From Bradyrhizobium genosp. SA-3 (GTDB lineage: Bacteria > Pseudomonadota > Alphaproteobacteria > Rhizobiales > Xanthobacteraceae), in contig NZ_PSRT01000014.1 in the NCBI RefSeq assembly GCF_004212635.1, positions 24,298 to 88,297 of the forward strand: DNA of 64,000 bases, given 5' to 3'. The position numbers were made by a program, and so were the translations under genes. This document shows positions 52,760 through 63,342 of this stretch, piece after piece. Under the pieces are notes generated by a model. The model was not told the DNA's origin and did not search any database. It worked only from the letters and a program-made list of their open reading frames with translations. Within the stretch, counting starts at the first letter, position 1. The number at the start of each line of letters is the position of its first letter.

Positions 52760-53092
52760 ATGAAACTCCCGACCTCCCCCTTCACCGTCACCGACTGGAG
52801 CAAGGTTGCGCCCACCGCGCATCCCGGCGAGACCGGCCAGGCGCTCTGGCGCACGCTCAACATCGGCGATCTCCGGGTGCGGATGGTGGAGTATTCGCCG
52901 GGCTATCTCGCCGATCATTGGTGCGATCGCGGTCACGTGCTCTACGTGCTGAAGGGCGAGCTCGACACCGAGCTGCGCGACGGGCGCAAATTCAAGCTGA
53001 CGGCCGGGATGAGCTACCAGGTTTCGGATTTCGGCGACGCTGCGCACCGGTCCTCGACGGCGGTGGGCGCGACGCTCTTCATCGTCGACTGA
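52760..53092 (+). CDS. DHCW motif cupin fold protein
   Basis: 110 aa single-domain cupin. The segment SPGYLADHWCDRGHVLYVLKGELDTELRDGR holds the DHxC/H metal-binding motif 1, and the C-terminal VSDFGDAAHRSSTAVGATLFIVD provides the last His. The function of this family is not established. The ATG is not preceded by a clear ribosome binding site. Isolated gene between palindromic element 2 and the cold-shock promoter. Confidence 0.82.
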   Translation: MKLPTSPFTVTDWSKVAPTAHPGETGQALWRTLNIGDLRVRMVEYSPGYLADHWCDRGHVLYVLKGELDTELRDGRKFKLTAGMSYQVSDFGDAAHRSSTAVGATLFIVD

Positions 53093-53164
53093 GACGCGCG
53101 AGCGCGGTGAATTTGCACCGCAAAATAGCAAACCCGCGCGATATCCCGATCCACGGGTGGTGCC

Positions 53165-53193
53165 TTGAAGTAGCCCCAAATCCTCGCTATATT
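53165..53193 (+). promoter_or_regulatory. Sigma70-type promoter of the cold-shock gene
   Basis: TTGAAG (53165-53170) and TATATT (53188-53193) are spaced by 17 bp, giving transcription start near 53200 and a leader of about 155 nt before the cold-shock ATG. A long leader is usual for cspA-type genes, where its structure regulates translation with temperature. Confidence 0.55.
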
Positions 53194-53354
53194 GTGATCA
53201 TCGATACTTGGCCGAACGACTGGGCCGCTTCGCTTCGTTGCTGACGGGCGCGCACGCTTCAGATGAATTCTCCAAACATCGACTCATCAGGACTATGGGC
53301 GCAATGCTGCGTACCGGTCTGCGTGCGTATCCTCTCTAACTAAAGGAAATTCCC

Positions 53355-53564
53355 ATGGCTATGGGCACCGTGAAGTGGTTCAACACCCAAAAGGGTTATG
53401 GTTTCATCCAGCCGGACGACGGCCAGAAGGACGTGTTCGTGCACATCAGCGCCGTCGAGCGCGCTGGCCTCTCCTCCCTCAACGAGGGTCAGAAGGTCTC
53501 GTTCGACATCGTCGCCGATCGTCGCAGCGGCAAGTCCTCGGCTGACAATCTCCGCGTCGGCTAA
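53355..53564 (+). CDS. Cold-shock protein (CspA family)
   Basis: 69 aa single cold-shock domain. RNP1 KGYGFIQ (residues 13-19) and RNP2 VFVHIS (27-32) are intact. It binds single-stranded RNA/DNA as an RNA chaperone. ATG at 53355 with AAGGAAA upstream; a second ATG two codons on is possible. Monocistronic: promoter at 53165 and terminator at 53625. Confidence 0.95.
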   Translation: MAMGTVKWFNTQKGYGFIQPDDGQKDVFVHISAVERAGLSSLNEGQKVSFDIVADRRSGKSSADNLRVG

Positions 53565-53578
53565 TTGCCCGCGCACCA

Positions 53579-53613
53579 GCGCTTCTGACCACGGACGTAC
53601 CGGCAGAAGCGCT
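53579..53613 (+). other. Perfect 10-bp inverted repeat after the cold-shock gene
   Basis: AGCGCTTCTG (53579-53588) pairs with CAGAAGCGCT (53604-53613) across a 15-nt loop. It has no T-run. With the terminator that follows it would put two stable stems at the mRNA 3' end, probably protecting it from exonucleases. Confidence 0.5.
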
Positions 53614-53624
53614 TAGCGAATACA

Positions 53625-53663
53625 GGCCCCGCGACCGGGAACGGTTCGCGGGGCTTTTGTTTT
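53625..53663 (+). terminator. Rho-independent terminator of the cold-shock gene
   Basis: GGCCCCGCGACCG and CGGTTCGCGGGGC form a long GC-rich stem with a GGAA loop, followed directly by TTTTGTTTT. It lies 60 bp after the cold-shock stop. Confidence 0.85.
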
Positions 53664-53695
53664 GGGTGGAACTGTGCCGCGTCAGCGGCGGTGCG

Positions 53696-53791
53696 GTAGG
53701 GTGGGCAAAGCGAAGCGTGCCCACCATTGGCGCGACACTGCGGGAAAATGGTGGGCACGGCGCGCGAAGGGCGCGCCTTTGCCCACCCTAC
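53696..53791. repeat. Intergenic palindromic element 3 (GTAGGGTGGGCAAAG family)
   Basis: GTAGGGTGGGCAAAG (53696-53710) and CTTTGCCCACCCTAC (53777-53791) are perfect inverted ends, with GTGCCCACCATT and AATGGTGGGCAC as inner arms. It ends 5 bp from the stop of the methyltransferase gene and may serve as its 3' structure. Confidence 0.75.
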
Positions 53792-53796
53792 GAGAG

Positions 53797-55095
53797 CTAC
53801 GCTTTCCGCAGCACCGAGACGAAGAACCCGTCCGTCCCGGTCCGCCGCGGCGTCATCAGCCAGCCCTCCGGCGACTGCAGCGCGGCCTCACCAAAAGCTT
53901 CCGCCTTGTCCCAGAGCACGCTAGCGGTCTGCCCCAGTGGCACCACCGCAAACTCGGGATGGCGGGCGACGAACGCTCTCACCTGGTCGCCGTTCTCCTC
54001 CGACAGCACCGAGCAGGTGATGTAGGCGATGCGGCCGCCCGGCTTCACCAGCGGAACCGCGCGCTCCAGCACCTCGGCCTGGTCGCGCAGGCGGATTTCC
54101 AGCGCACCCGGCCGCATGCGCCATTTGGCGTCGGGGTTGCGGCGCCAGGTACCGGTTCCCGTGCAAGGCGCGTCGATCACGACCAGATCAGCCGACGCAC
54201 GAATATCGGCAAGTGGATCGGCCTCACCCTTGGGCGTGCGGACATCGGCATTGTGGACGCCGGCGCGCGATAGGCGCTCGTGGATCGGGGCGAGCTGGCG
54301 CTTGTCACGGTCGGTGGCGATCAGCCGGCCCTTGCCCTGCATCAGGGCGGCGAGCGCCAGCGTCTTGCCGCCGGCGCCGGCGCAGAGGTCGATCACCTGC
54401 TCGCCGGGTTTTGCCGCGGTGAATTGGGCTGCAAGCTGCGATCCCTCATCCTGAACTTCAATGGCGCCCTTGATGAAATCCTCCTCGGCCTGAATGCCGG
54501 GATTGCGCGCATCGGCCGAAAGCTCGATGCGCAGGCCCGTTGCGGACCAAGGCGTCGGTTTCGCATGAAGATGAGCAAGCGCGCGCAGCACCTTGTCCCG
54601 ATTGGATTTTAGCGTGTTGACGCGCAGGTCGAGCGGGGCCCGGCTCGCCATCGCCGCGGCCTCGGCGGCGCGGTCCTCGCCGAACACTTTTGCAAAGTGC
54701 GGATCGAGCCAGTCCGGATAGTCGCCGGCGACTGCAGCCGGGGCACCACTCAGCGACCGCGAGGCGAGCGCGGCCTGCTCGGCCTCCGTCAGTGGCGCGG
54801 GGGCAAACCGGCTGCCGTCGAACATCGCGGCCATGGTGGCCGTGTCCATGTTGCGCTCGAGGCGTAGCATGCCGATCAGCCGCGCCCGCGCGGTATCGGC
54901 ATCCATCAGGAACGCGCTCGAGGCGTAGCGGCGCAGCACGTCCCAGACGAGGCCGGCGATGGCGGCACGGTCGCCGGAACCGGCAAAGCGGTGCGCGGTG
55001 CCCCACTCCTTCAGCGCCTTGGCCGCGGGCACGCGGTCTCTCTCGATGGTGTCGATCAGTTCGATGGCTGCGGACAGCCGGGCAGCGGGCGTCAT
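53797..55095 (-). CDS. RsmB/NOP family 16S rRNA (cytosine-5) methyltransferase
   Basis: 432 aa. The N-terminal NusB-like helical region is followed by the SAM-dependent domain: VIDLCAGAGGKTLALAALM (motif I), VVIDAPCTGTGTWRRNPDAKWR with the PC motif Cys, and ITCSVLSEENGDQV with the TC catalytic Cys. It methylates a cytosine of rRNA. ATG at 55095 is the first start with family homology; the open frame continues upstream through unrelated sequence. Confidence 0.92.
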   Translation of the reverse strand: MTPAARLSAAIELIDTIERDRVPAAKALKEWGTAHRFAGSGDRAAIAGLVWDVLRRYASSAFLMDADTARARLIGMLRLERNMDTATMAAMFDGSRFAPAPLTEAEQAALASRSLSGAPAAVAGDYPDWLDPHFAKVFGEDRAAEAAAMASRAPLDLRVNTLKSNRDKVLRALAHLHAKPTPWSATGLRIELSADARNPGIQAEEDFIKGAIEVQDEGSQLAAQFTAAKPGEQVIDLCAGAGGKTLALAALMQGKGRLIATDRDKRQLAPIHERLSRAGVHNADVRTPKGEADPLADIRASADLVVIDAPCTGTGTWRRNPDAKWRMRPGALEIRLRDQAEVLERAVPLVKPGGRIAYITCSVLSEENGDQVRAFVARHPEFAVVPLGQTASVLWDKAEAFGEAALQSPEGWLMTPRRTGTDGFFVSVLRKA

Positions 55096-55151
55096 TTCAA
55101 ATCTTTCAGATGAGAATCTTCTGTTTTGCGCATGATGCGCCAATGCAAGCG

Positions 55152-55574
55152 TCAGATCAGCAGGAGCAGCTTCAGCGCGAAGTAGGCCCACATCGCCAGC
55201 AGCACCAGCGCACTGGCGAGCCAGACCGTCGAGCGCCGACCGAGATCGTTCGAGGAGACGAACACGCCGGCATGGACAAAGCGCGTCGCCACGAACACCC
55301 AGGACATCAGCACGATGAAGAGATCGGCCCGGCGCAGCGGCAATGCCAGCGCGATCAGGACGTAGAACAGCACCGGCAGCTCGAACTGGTTGCGGTAGCA
55401 ATTGGCGATTTGTGTGGCGCCCTTGGGCCAGTTCGGCTCGCCCAGGGCGATGTCGCGGATCTGGGTCTCGCCCGAGACCAGCGTCTTGCGGCGCGCCACC
55501 ACCATGCCGATCAAGAGCGCGAACGTGAGAGCGACCTGCACGAAGACCGGCAGCAGGACCATTTGAACGGACAT
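55152..55574 (-). CDS. MAPEG family membrane protein
   Basis: 140 aa with four hydrophobic helices. GEPNWPKGATQIANCYRNQFELPVLFYVLIALAL carries the glutathione-transferase-like MAPEG pattern (RNxFExPVLFY), and FVATRFVHAGVFV is typical of helix 3. Bacterial members are mostly uncharacterised. The ATG at 55574 is preferred to the longer open frame. Confidence 0.83.
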   Translation of the reverse strand: MSVQMVLLPVFVQVALTFALLIGMVVARRKTLVSGETQIRDIALGEPNWPKGATQIANCYRNQFELPVLFYVLIALALPLRRADLFIVLMSWVFVATRFVHAGVFVSSNDLGRRSTVWLASALVLLAMWAYFALKLLLLI

Positions 55575-55729
55575 CGGAACTTTCCCGGGAGGCGAATTGC
55601 CGCCGATCGTCAATAGCCGCGTCTCTTGGCGCTGACAATGAACGACTTGAACCGGCGTTCCCGCCCTCGCGACCAAATGTCGATAGTTAAAGCGATTTCG
55701 GCCCCCAGGGCCTGAGGCGAGAGACCGCC

Positions 55730-56344
55730 ATGAATATCCTGTCCAGCCTTTTCGCCCAATCGGCCGACGGGCGGCACGGCATTCTGATGTCGGCGCTGGC
55801 CGGGATTGCTGCCGCGCTCGCGGTGGCGCTGGCGATGACGGTCTATTTCCGCCTGAGCTACCGGACCTGGCGCGACGTCGTCAGGCATGGCCTTGCGGCG
55901 CTCACCGCGATCGTCCTGTTAGCCTTTGCCGCCTACGACATGCGCCACGCGGCCCTCGCCTATCTCGGCCTCAACCCGTCCAAGCCTGCGGTCGAGTTCG
56001 AGATCCGCATGCCCAGGGAGATGCTGGCGGCGGTCACCGACACCCAGATCGAGCTGCACACCGACCGCAACCAGACGCTGGCGCTGGTCGATGGCGTGCG
56101 TGACTTCTCCGACGGGCGCGCAACGCTGCGCGGTGCTGTGGCGCTCAACCACCGCACCGCCGACCGCGTGCTGGTGGTGAGCCTGCCCGGAAAGGGCACG
56201 TTCGAATTCCGCCTCCGTCTGCCCGCCGAGCCGCATCGCTCGGAGCAGTTCGGCCCCTGGCACCTCGCCGACCGCATCGCCTCGCCGCTGGCCGGCCCCG
56301 TCGCCCCGCAGGACGGCTACACGATCCGCTATCGTGTGCTTTAA
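55730..56344 (+). CDS. Conserved hypothetical membrane protein
   Basis: 204 aa. Two membrane segments (about 20-42 and 53-70) are followed by a soluble domain of about 130 residues rich in beta strands (VEFEIRMPREMLAA, RVLVVSLPGKGTFEFRLRLP). I do not recognise a named family. The topology suggests an anchored periplasmic domain. It precedes the phosphoesterase gene by 69 bp on the same strand, possibly one unit. Confidence 0.75.
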   Translation: MNILSSLFAQSADGRHGILMSALAGIAAALAVALAMTVYFRLSYRTWRDVVRHGLAALTAIVLLAFAAYDMRHAALAYLGLNPSKPAVEFEIRMPREMLAAVTDTQIELHTDRNQTLALVDGVRDFSDGRATLRGAVALNHRTADRVLVVSLPGKGTFEFRLRLPAEPHRSEQFGPWHLADRIASPLAGPVAPQDGYTIRYRVL

Positions 56345-56413
56345 ACTTTGTTCGTTGCGATCCATGCCCGCGCCGTCATCGTTCCGACGCGCGACGACGG
56401 GTATGATGATCGC

Positions 56414-57256
56414 ATGTCCGAGTTTCGCCTCACGCAGATTTCCGACACCCATCTCGGCCGGCGCTTTCCCGGCCTGATCACCAATTTCCAGCGCGTCAGC
56501 GAACACATCGACGCCAACCGGCCCGACCTCGTCGTCAATACCGGCGATGTCTCGTTCGACGGCCCCACCAGCCGGGACGACGTCGCATTCGCCAAAAGCC
56601 TGCACGACGCCCTGCCCGTCGCCTGCCGCTACCTCCCAGGCAATCACGACATCGGCGACAATCCGACCATGGTCGGACCGGCGCCGAAGCCGCCGGTCAG
56701 CGAGACACACCGCCGGCGGTTCTGCGACATCATCGGCGAGGACCATTGGGCCTTCGAGGCCGCGGGCTGGCGCTTCATCGGCCTCAATTCCCTTGTCATG
56801 AATTCGGGGCTCGCCTTCGAGGCCGAGCAGTTCGACTGGCTGGCACGGGAGCTCGCGCGCACCGCCGGGAAGCCGGTCGCGCTGTTCCTGCACAAGCCGA
56901 TGTTTCTCAACCTGCCCGACGATGCCGAGACGCCGGAGACCGCGATCCGCTACGTGCCGCAGCCGGCCCGGGCGCGGCTGATCGAGATGTTTGCGCATGT
57001 TGATCTGCGCCTCATCGCCAGCGGCCATGTGCATCAGCGGCGCGACTTCACCTATCGCCACACCCGCCATGTCTGGGCGCCGTCGGCCGGCTTCGTCATC
57101 AACGACACGCGCCAGGACCGCATTGCGATCAAGGAAGTCGGGCTGGTCGAGTACCGTTTCCAGCCTGACAGGCTCGAGGTTCGCCACGTCAGGGCCGCAG
57201 GCCAGATCGATGTCGATATCGAGGAGCTCTTCGCCCAGATGGGCGGCGAGCATTAG
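56414..57256 (+). CDS. Metallophosphoesterase (calcineurin-like)
   Basis: 280 aa. DTHLG (metal ligands near residues 11-13), VNTGDVSFDG, YLPGNHDIGD and SGHVHQRRDF are the five-motif di-metal site. The active site resembles CpdA-type cyclic nucleotide phosphodiesterases, but the substrate is unproven. The ATG at 56414 places DTHL at the usual distance from the start; an in-frame TTG at 56348 is poor. Confidence 0.88.
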   Translation: MSEFRLTQISDTHLGRRFPGLITNFQRVSEHIDANRPDLVVNTGDVSFDGPTSRDDVAFAKSLHDALPVACRYLPGNHDIGDNPTMVGPAPKPPVSETHRRRFCDIIGEDHWAFEAAGWRFIGLNSLVMNSGLAFEAEQFDWLARELARTAGKPVALFLHKPMFLNLPDDAETPETAIRYVPQPARARLIEMFAHVDLRLIASGHVHQRRDFTYRHTRHVWAPSAGFVINDTRQDRIAIKEVGLVEYRFQPDRLEVRHVRAAGQIDVDIEELFAQMGGEH

Positions 57257-57271
57257 CGCGAACTTGTCGGT

Positions 57272-57568
57272 TCAGGCGACGCTCTTGAGGTCCTGCTGGA
57301 TCGCAGCCAGCAGGGATTGCAGCGCCGCACTGTTCACCGGCTTGGTCTCGTCGATCGCGGGCTGGACCATGGTTGGCTGCGCAGCCTTGACCGGACGCTT
57401 CGGGAATGGCGGCGGTGGCGTCGGCATCGAGGAACGAACGAAATCGCCCTCCTCGTCGACATGTACGAACTTGCCGTGGATGACGTCGTCGCGCCGACCC
57501 ATGACGAACATGGTTGCCCAATAGCCGGCCGCCAGCACGATGACGCAGAAAACACTGATCTCTAACAT
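57272..57568 (-). CDS. Small single-pass membrane protein, unknown function
   Basis: 98 aa. One N-terminal helix (SVFCVIVLAAGYWATMFVMG), then a proline-rich cytoplasmic stretch (SSMPTPPPPFPKRP) and a short amphipathic end (SAALQSLLAAIQQDLKSVA). It is oriented against the phosphoesterase with 15 bp between stops. No family recognised; coding is supported by amino-acid composition and codon bias. Confidence 0.65.
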   Translation of the reverse strand: MLEISVFCVIVLAAGYWATMFVMGRRDDVIHGKFVHVDEEGDFVRSSMPTPPPPFPKRPVKAAQPTMVQPAIDETKPVNSAALQSLLAAIQQDLKSVA

Positions 57569-57715
57569 CGCAACACCTAAAATATGCGCGATGATTCAAT
57601 GCCTTCGTTAGCGCGTCAATGAACGGGCGGTCACACAAGCGGCTTTTGCCGCAAGGTGTGACCATTTGGTGACTCTTTCTTAACTATCCCCGTCCGGCAG
57701 TGTGAGGCGGCGCAA

Positions 57716-58738
57716 CTAGGCCTTATCCGGCCCCACCCGCACCAGCTGCTTGCCGAAATTGGCACCCTTCAGGAGGCCCATGAAGGCGCCGGGCGCGCTC
57801 TCCAGGCCCTCGGTGACAAACTCCTTGTATTTCACCTTGCCGTCGCGAACCCAGGCCGACATGTCGCGCAGGAAGTCGCCGTGGCGGGCGGCGAAGTCGG
57901 AGACGATGAAGCCGCGGAAGGTCAGCCGCTTGGTCAGGGTCGCGCGCATCATGCTGGCCGCCCATTTCGGCGGCTTGGCCTCGGTGTCGTTGTAGTGCGC
58001 GATCAGGCCGCAGACCGGCACGCGCGCGAACGGATTGAGCAGCGGGAACACCGCCTCGAACACCGCGCCGCCGACATTCTCGAAATAGACGTCGATGCCC
58101 TTCGGGCAGACCTCTTTCAGCTTGGCCGCGAGATCGGGGTTGCGGTGATCGATGCAGGCATCGAAGCCAAGCTCCTTGACGACGTAATCGCACTTGTCCT
58201 TGCCACCGGCGATGCCGACCGCGCGTGCGCCCTTGATCTTCGCGATCTGGCCGACGGCCGAGCCGACCGCACCGGAGGCGCCGGCAACGACGACGGTCTC
58301 GCCGGCTTGCGGCTTGCCGATGTCGAGCAGGCCCGTGTACGCCGTCATGCCGGGCATGCCGAGCACGCCGATCGAGGTCGAGATCGGCCCGAGCTTCGGA
58401 TCGACCTTGATCAGGCCCTTGCCGTTCGAGATGGCGTGGGTCTGCCAGCCGGAGCGGATGCGCACGATGTCGCCTACCGCGAAATCAGGATTGTTGGAGG
58501 CCGCGACCTCGCTGACCGCCTCGCCTTCCATCACGCCGCCGATCGGCACCGGTGCGGCGTAGGACGGCCCCTCGCTCATGCGCCCGCGCATATAGGGATC
58601 GAGCGACAGCCAGATCGTGCGCAGCAGGACCTCGCCCGGCCCGGGCGTCGGCACCGCGAGTTCCTCCAGGCGAAAATCGGACGGCTTGGGTTCGCCGACG
58701 GGACGCGCGGCGAGAACGATGCGTTTGCCTTGGGACAT
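57716..58738 (-). CDS. NADP-dependent oxidoreductase, zinc-free MDR family (CurA/leukotriene B4 dehydrogenase-like)
   Basis: 340 aa. WLSLDPYMRGRM (substrate loop of the PTGR/CurA group), GMPGMTAYTGLLDIGKP, and the nucleotide motif VVVAGASGAVGSAVGQIAKIKGARAVGIAGG. No zinc-ligand cysteines. These enzymes reduce alpha,beta-unsaturated ketones or aldehydes with NADPH. The ATG at 58738 opens the typical QGKRIVLAARPVGEPKPSDF start; the open frame extends further without homology. Confidence 0.9.
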   Translation of the reverse strand: MSQGKRIVLAARPVGEPKPSDFRLEELAVPTPGPGEVLLRTIWLSLDPYMRGRMSEGPSYAAPVPIGGVMEGEAVSEVAASNNPDFAVGDIVRIRSGWQTHAISNGKGLIKVDPKLGPISTSIGVLGMPGMTAYTGLLDIGKPQAGETVVVAGASGAVGSAVGQIAKIKGARAVGIAGGKDKCDYVVKELGFDACIDHRNPDLAAKLKEVCPKGIDVYFENVGGAVFEAVFPLLNPFARVPVCGLIAHYNDTEAKPPKWAASMMRATLTKRLTFRGFIVSDFAARHGDFLRDMSAWVRDGKVKYKEFVTEGLESAPGAFMGLLKGANFGKQLVRVGPDKA

Positions 58739-58840
58739 GATGGCTTCCTCCGAAGTTTCTTCGTCAGCGCGAGCGAAGCGGAGGCAGTGGAGCGCGTCAA
58801 TACAAAAGCGGTAGAGGCGGGACGTTACGCCATGCGCGTC

Positions 58841-58985
58841 TCTCGTGTCCCGGACGCGCTGCAGCGCTCTTGCGCTGCTGCGCAGAGCCGGGACCCAGAT
58901 GGCCACATGCGATCAGGCGGAAAGATGGGCCCCGGCTCTGCAGCGCACCGCTGAAGAAGCGCTGCGCTGCGTCCGGGGCACGAGA
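58841..58985. repeat. Intergenic palindromic element 4
   Basis: Outer arms TCTCGTGTCCCGGACGC and GCGTCCGGGGCACGAGA (one mismatch) enclose further complementary blocks (CAGAGCCGGG against CCCCGGCTCTG). It fills the gap between the MDR reductase and guaB. Confidence 0.7.
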
Positions 58986-58994
58986 CCTGAAACT

Positions 58995-60827
<1,833 letters not shown>

Positions 60828-60944
60828 TCACACCGTTGTTACGCGGGACTTAGGTGCTATGCGTTGATCCGCAATGGTCCCCGGCAGGAGGCGGTGATAA
60901 GCCGCAAGTCCGCCCCTCCTTCCGATTTTCATTACCAATCCGTC

Positions 60945-62435
60945 ATGGTCGACAAGCAACGCGTCATTCCGCTGATCGTGGCCACCGCGCTCTTCATGGA
61001 GAACATGGACTCGACGGTGATCGCGACCTCGCTGCCGGCGATCGCAGCCGACATCGGCACAAGTCCCCTGACGCTGAAGCTCGCGATCACCTCCTATCTG
61101 CTGTCGCTGGCGGTGTTCATCCCGGCGAGCGGCTGGACCGCCGACCGCTTCGGCGCGCGCATGGTGTTCGCGATCGCCGTCGGCGTGTTCATGGTCGGCT
61201 CGGTCGGCTGCGCGCTTTCGACCTCGGTCACCGACTTCGTGTTCGCGCGCATCCTGCAAGGCATGGGCGGGGCGATGATGACGCCGGTCGGACGTCTCGT
61301 GCTGCTGCGCTCGGTCGACAAGAGCGCGCTGGTCAATGCGATGGCCTGGGTGACGGTCCCTGCCCTGATCGGCCCCGTGATCGGGCCGCCGCTCGGCGGC
61401 TTCATCACCACCTACGCCTCCTGGCACTGGATCTTCCTGATCAACATCCCGATCGGGCTGCTCGGCATCTTCATGGCGCTGCGCTTCATCGATCCCATCA
61501 AGAGCGAGACGCAGGAGCCGTTCGATCTCTACGGCATGGTGCTGGCGGGCATCGGCCTTGCCGGCATCGCGTTCGGTCTCTCCGTCGCCGGGCTCAACCT
61601 CCTGCCCTGGAGCACGGTTGCGGCCCTGGTCGTGGGCGGCGCGATCTCGATGACACTGTATGTCCTGCACGCGCGGCGGACGGGATCGCCAGTGCTGGAC
61701 TTTTCGCTTCTGAAGCTGCCGACGCTGCGCGCGGCCATTTTCGGCGGCTTCCTGTTCCGCCTCGGCATCGGCGCACTGCCGTTCCTGCTGCCGCTGTTGA
61801 TGCAGATCGGCTTCGGCCTGTCGCCGTTCCACTCGGGCCTCGTCACCTTTGCCTCCTCGCTCGGCGCCATGGGCATGAAGACGCTGGCGGCGCGCCTCAT
61901 CCGCGCCTTCGGCTTCCGCAATCTGATGACGGTGAACGCGGTCGTCAGCGCGTTCTTCCTCGGCGTCTGCGCGCTGTTCACGGTGACGACGCCGCTGCTC
62001 ATCATCATGGTGATCCTGGTGGTCGGCGGGTTCTTCCGTTCGCTGGAGTTCACCGCGATCAACACGGTCGCCTATGCCGACGTCGAGACCGCGCAGATGA
62101 GCCGCGCTACCACCCTCGTCAGCGTCAACCAGCAGCTCGCGGTCTCAGCCGGCGTCGCCGTCGGCGCAGCCTGCGTCGAGACGACGATGTGGTTGAGCCA
62201 CGTCAGCGAGCTCAACGCTACCGTATTCGCGCCCGCCTTCGTCGTGGTCGCACTGACCTCGGCAGCATCGAGCTGGTTCTTCTGGCAGATGCCCGTTGAT
62301 GCCGGCTACGAGATCTCCGGCCGCAAGGCGGTGGAGATCGCGAGCCGCAAGGGTGCGGGCAAAGGCGCAGCGAAGGCGGCGGTCAAGGCGGCGACGGAGG
62401 ATACGCAGGACGTGCGGGATCAGCGGCTGGGGTAG
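60945..62435 (+). CDS. MFS transporter, DHA2 (EmrB/QacA) drug exporter family
   Basis: 496 aa with about 14 membrane segments. FMENMDSTVIATSLPAIA is the DHA2 motif D1, GWTADRFGARMVF motif A, and AMAWVTVPALIGPVIGPPLGG motif C of antiporters. A Lys/Ala-rich cytoplasmic tail follows (KGAGKGAAKAAVKAA). The start is uncertain: ATG at 60945 is chosen because upstream codons lack the strong GC bias of the gene; GTG at 60894 and TTG at 60864 are in frame. Proton-driven efflux is expected. Confidence 0.87.
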   Translation: MVDKQRVIPLIVATALFMENMDSTVIATSLPAIAADIGTSPLTLKLAITSYLLSLAVFIPASGWTADRFGARMVFAIAVGVFMVGSVGCALSTSVTDFVFARILQGMGGAMMTPVGRLVLLRSVDKSALVNAMAWVTVPALIGPVIGPPLGGFITTYASWHWIFLINIPIGLLGIFMALRFIDPIKSETQEPFDLYGMVLAGIGLAGIAFGLSVAGLNLLPWSTVAALVVGGAISMTLYVLHARRTGSPVLDFSLLKLPTLRAAIFGGFLFRLGIGALPFLLPLLMQIGFGLSPFHSGLVTFASSLGAMGMKTLAARLIRAFGFRNLMTVNAVVSAFFLGVCALFTVTTPLLIIMVILVVGGFFRSLEFTAINTVAYADVETAQMSRATTLVSVNQQLAVSAGVAVGAACVETTMWLSHVSELNATVFAPAFVVVALTSAASSWFFWQMPVDAGYEISGRKAVEIASRKGAGKGAAKAAVKAATEDTQDVRDQRLG

Positions 62436-62666
62436 CGGAAAGCAGGATGCCGGCTCTCCCCCGGACAAGAGTCCAAAACAGCCCCCTGCACAGCAGCCGA
62501 TCACTTACATTTTTCCGAATTTACTTTGACCCGTTCTGACCCTCGTTCACCGAGATGAACGCTCGTTTATCTTCGTGACTCCTGTTCCTCGCCGGCGCGC
62601 GCTTGCAACTTTTGCCCTTCGGCAATGTTGGCACGATGTCGAAACACCAACGAAGGAGGGACGCGC

Positions 62667-63074
62667 ATGAAAAAGACCGCACTTGTCCTGGCAACCGTCG
62701 GCGCGCTCGGCGTGAGCGCGGTGGCGGCACCGACGCCGGCGGAGGCTCGCTGGCGCGGTGGTTTTGGGCCGGCGCTGGCAGGCGGATTGCTCGCAGGTGC
62801 CCTGATCGGTGGCCTCGCCTCGTCCGCTTACGCCTACGGTCCGAGCTACGGCTACTACGGGTATCCGGGCTATTATGACGACTACTACGCGCCGGCGTAT
62901 TACGGCGGTTACTATCCGTGGGGCGGCTACACCAGGACCTACTACAGCACCAGTTACGCCCCGGCCTACTACGGCTACCGCTATCACCGTGTCGTGCGGC
63001 CGGCCTTCGCCTATTACGGCGGACCGTTCCCGCGGCGGCACTTCTATCACCATCGCTGGCACCCTTACTGGTGA
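62667..63074 (+). CDS. Secreted Tyr/Gly-rich protein, unknown function
   Basis: 135 aa. Signal peptide MKKTALVLATVGALGVSAVAA, a short GALAGGLLAGALIGG segment, then about 55 residues with repeated YGYYGYPGYY-, YYAPAYYGG- and YRYHR-type units and a His/Arg-rich end. The ATG at 62667 follows GAAGGAGGG. Similar low-complexity exported proteins are common in Bradyrhizobiaceae; no function is assigned. Confidence 0.8.
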   Translation: MKKTALVLATVGALGVSAVAAPTPAEARWRGGFGPALAGGLLAGALIGGLASSAYAYGPSYGYYGYPGYYDDYYAPAYYGGYYPWGGYTRTYYSTSYAPAYYGYRYHRVVRPAFAYYGGPFPRRHFYHHRWHPYW

Positions 63075-63342
63075 AGCGACGCGGCAAGAGAAGGGCTGGC
63101 GCGAGGCGCTGAGCCTGCAGAGTGGATTTTTGGTCGATGTCTTTATCGCTTCGATCGAGAGAGTCCCGCGCGCAGTAGCACCGAGACGGAACCGCGCGAC
63201 TCTCCCGCCTGATAGGAACGATGGCATCGGCGCATCGTTCACAGGCATCGGAAAACTCGAATGAGGGCTCGTTTTGTCTCGAGCCCCGAGCTTCGAAGGT
63301 TCCCCATCAACGGATGCTGCAAAGCAAATGGAGGAGGTTCAG

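Noticed and set aside
60854..62299. 481-codon plus-strand frame overlapping the MFS exporter
   Set aside because: It is the +1 shadow of the exporter, Arg/His-rich without hydrophobic segments.
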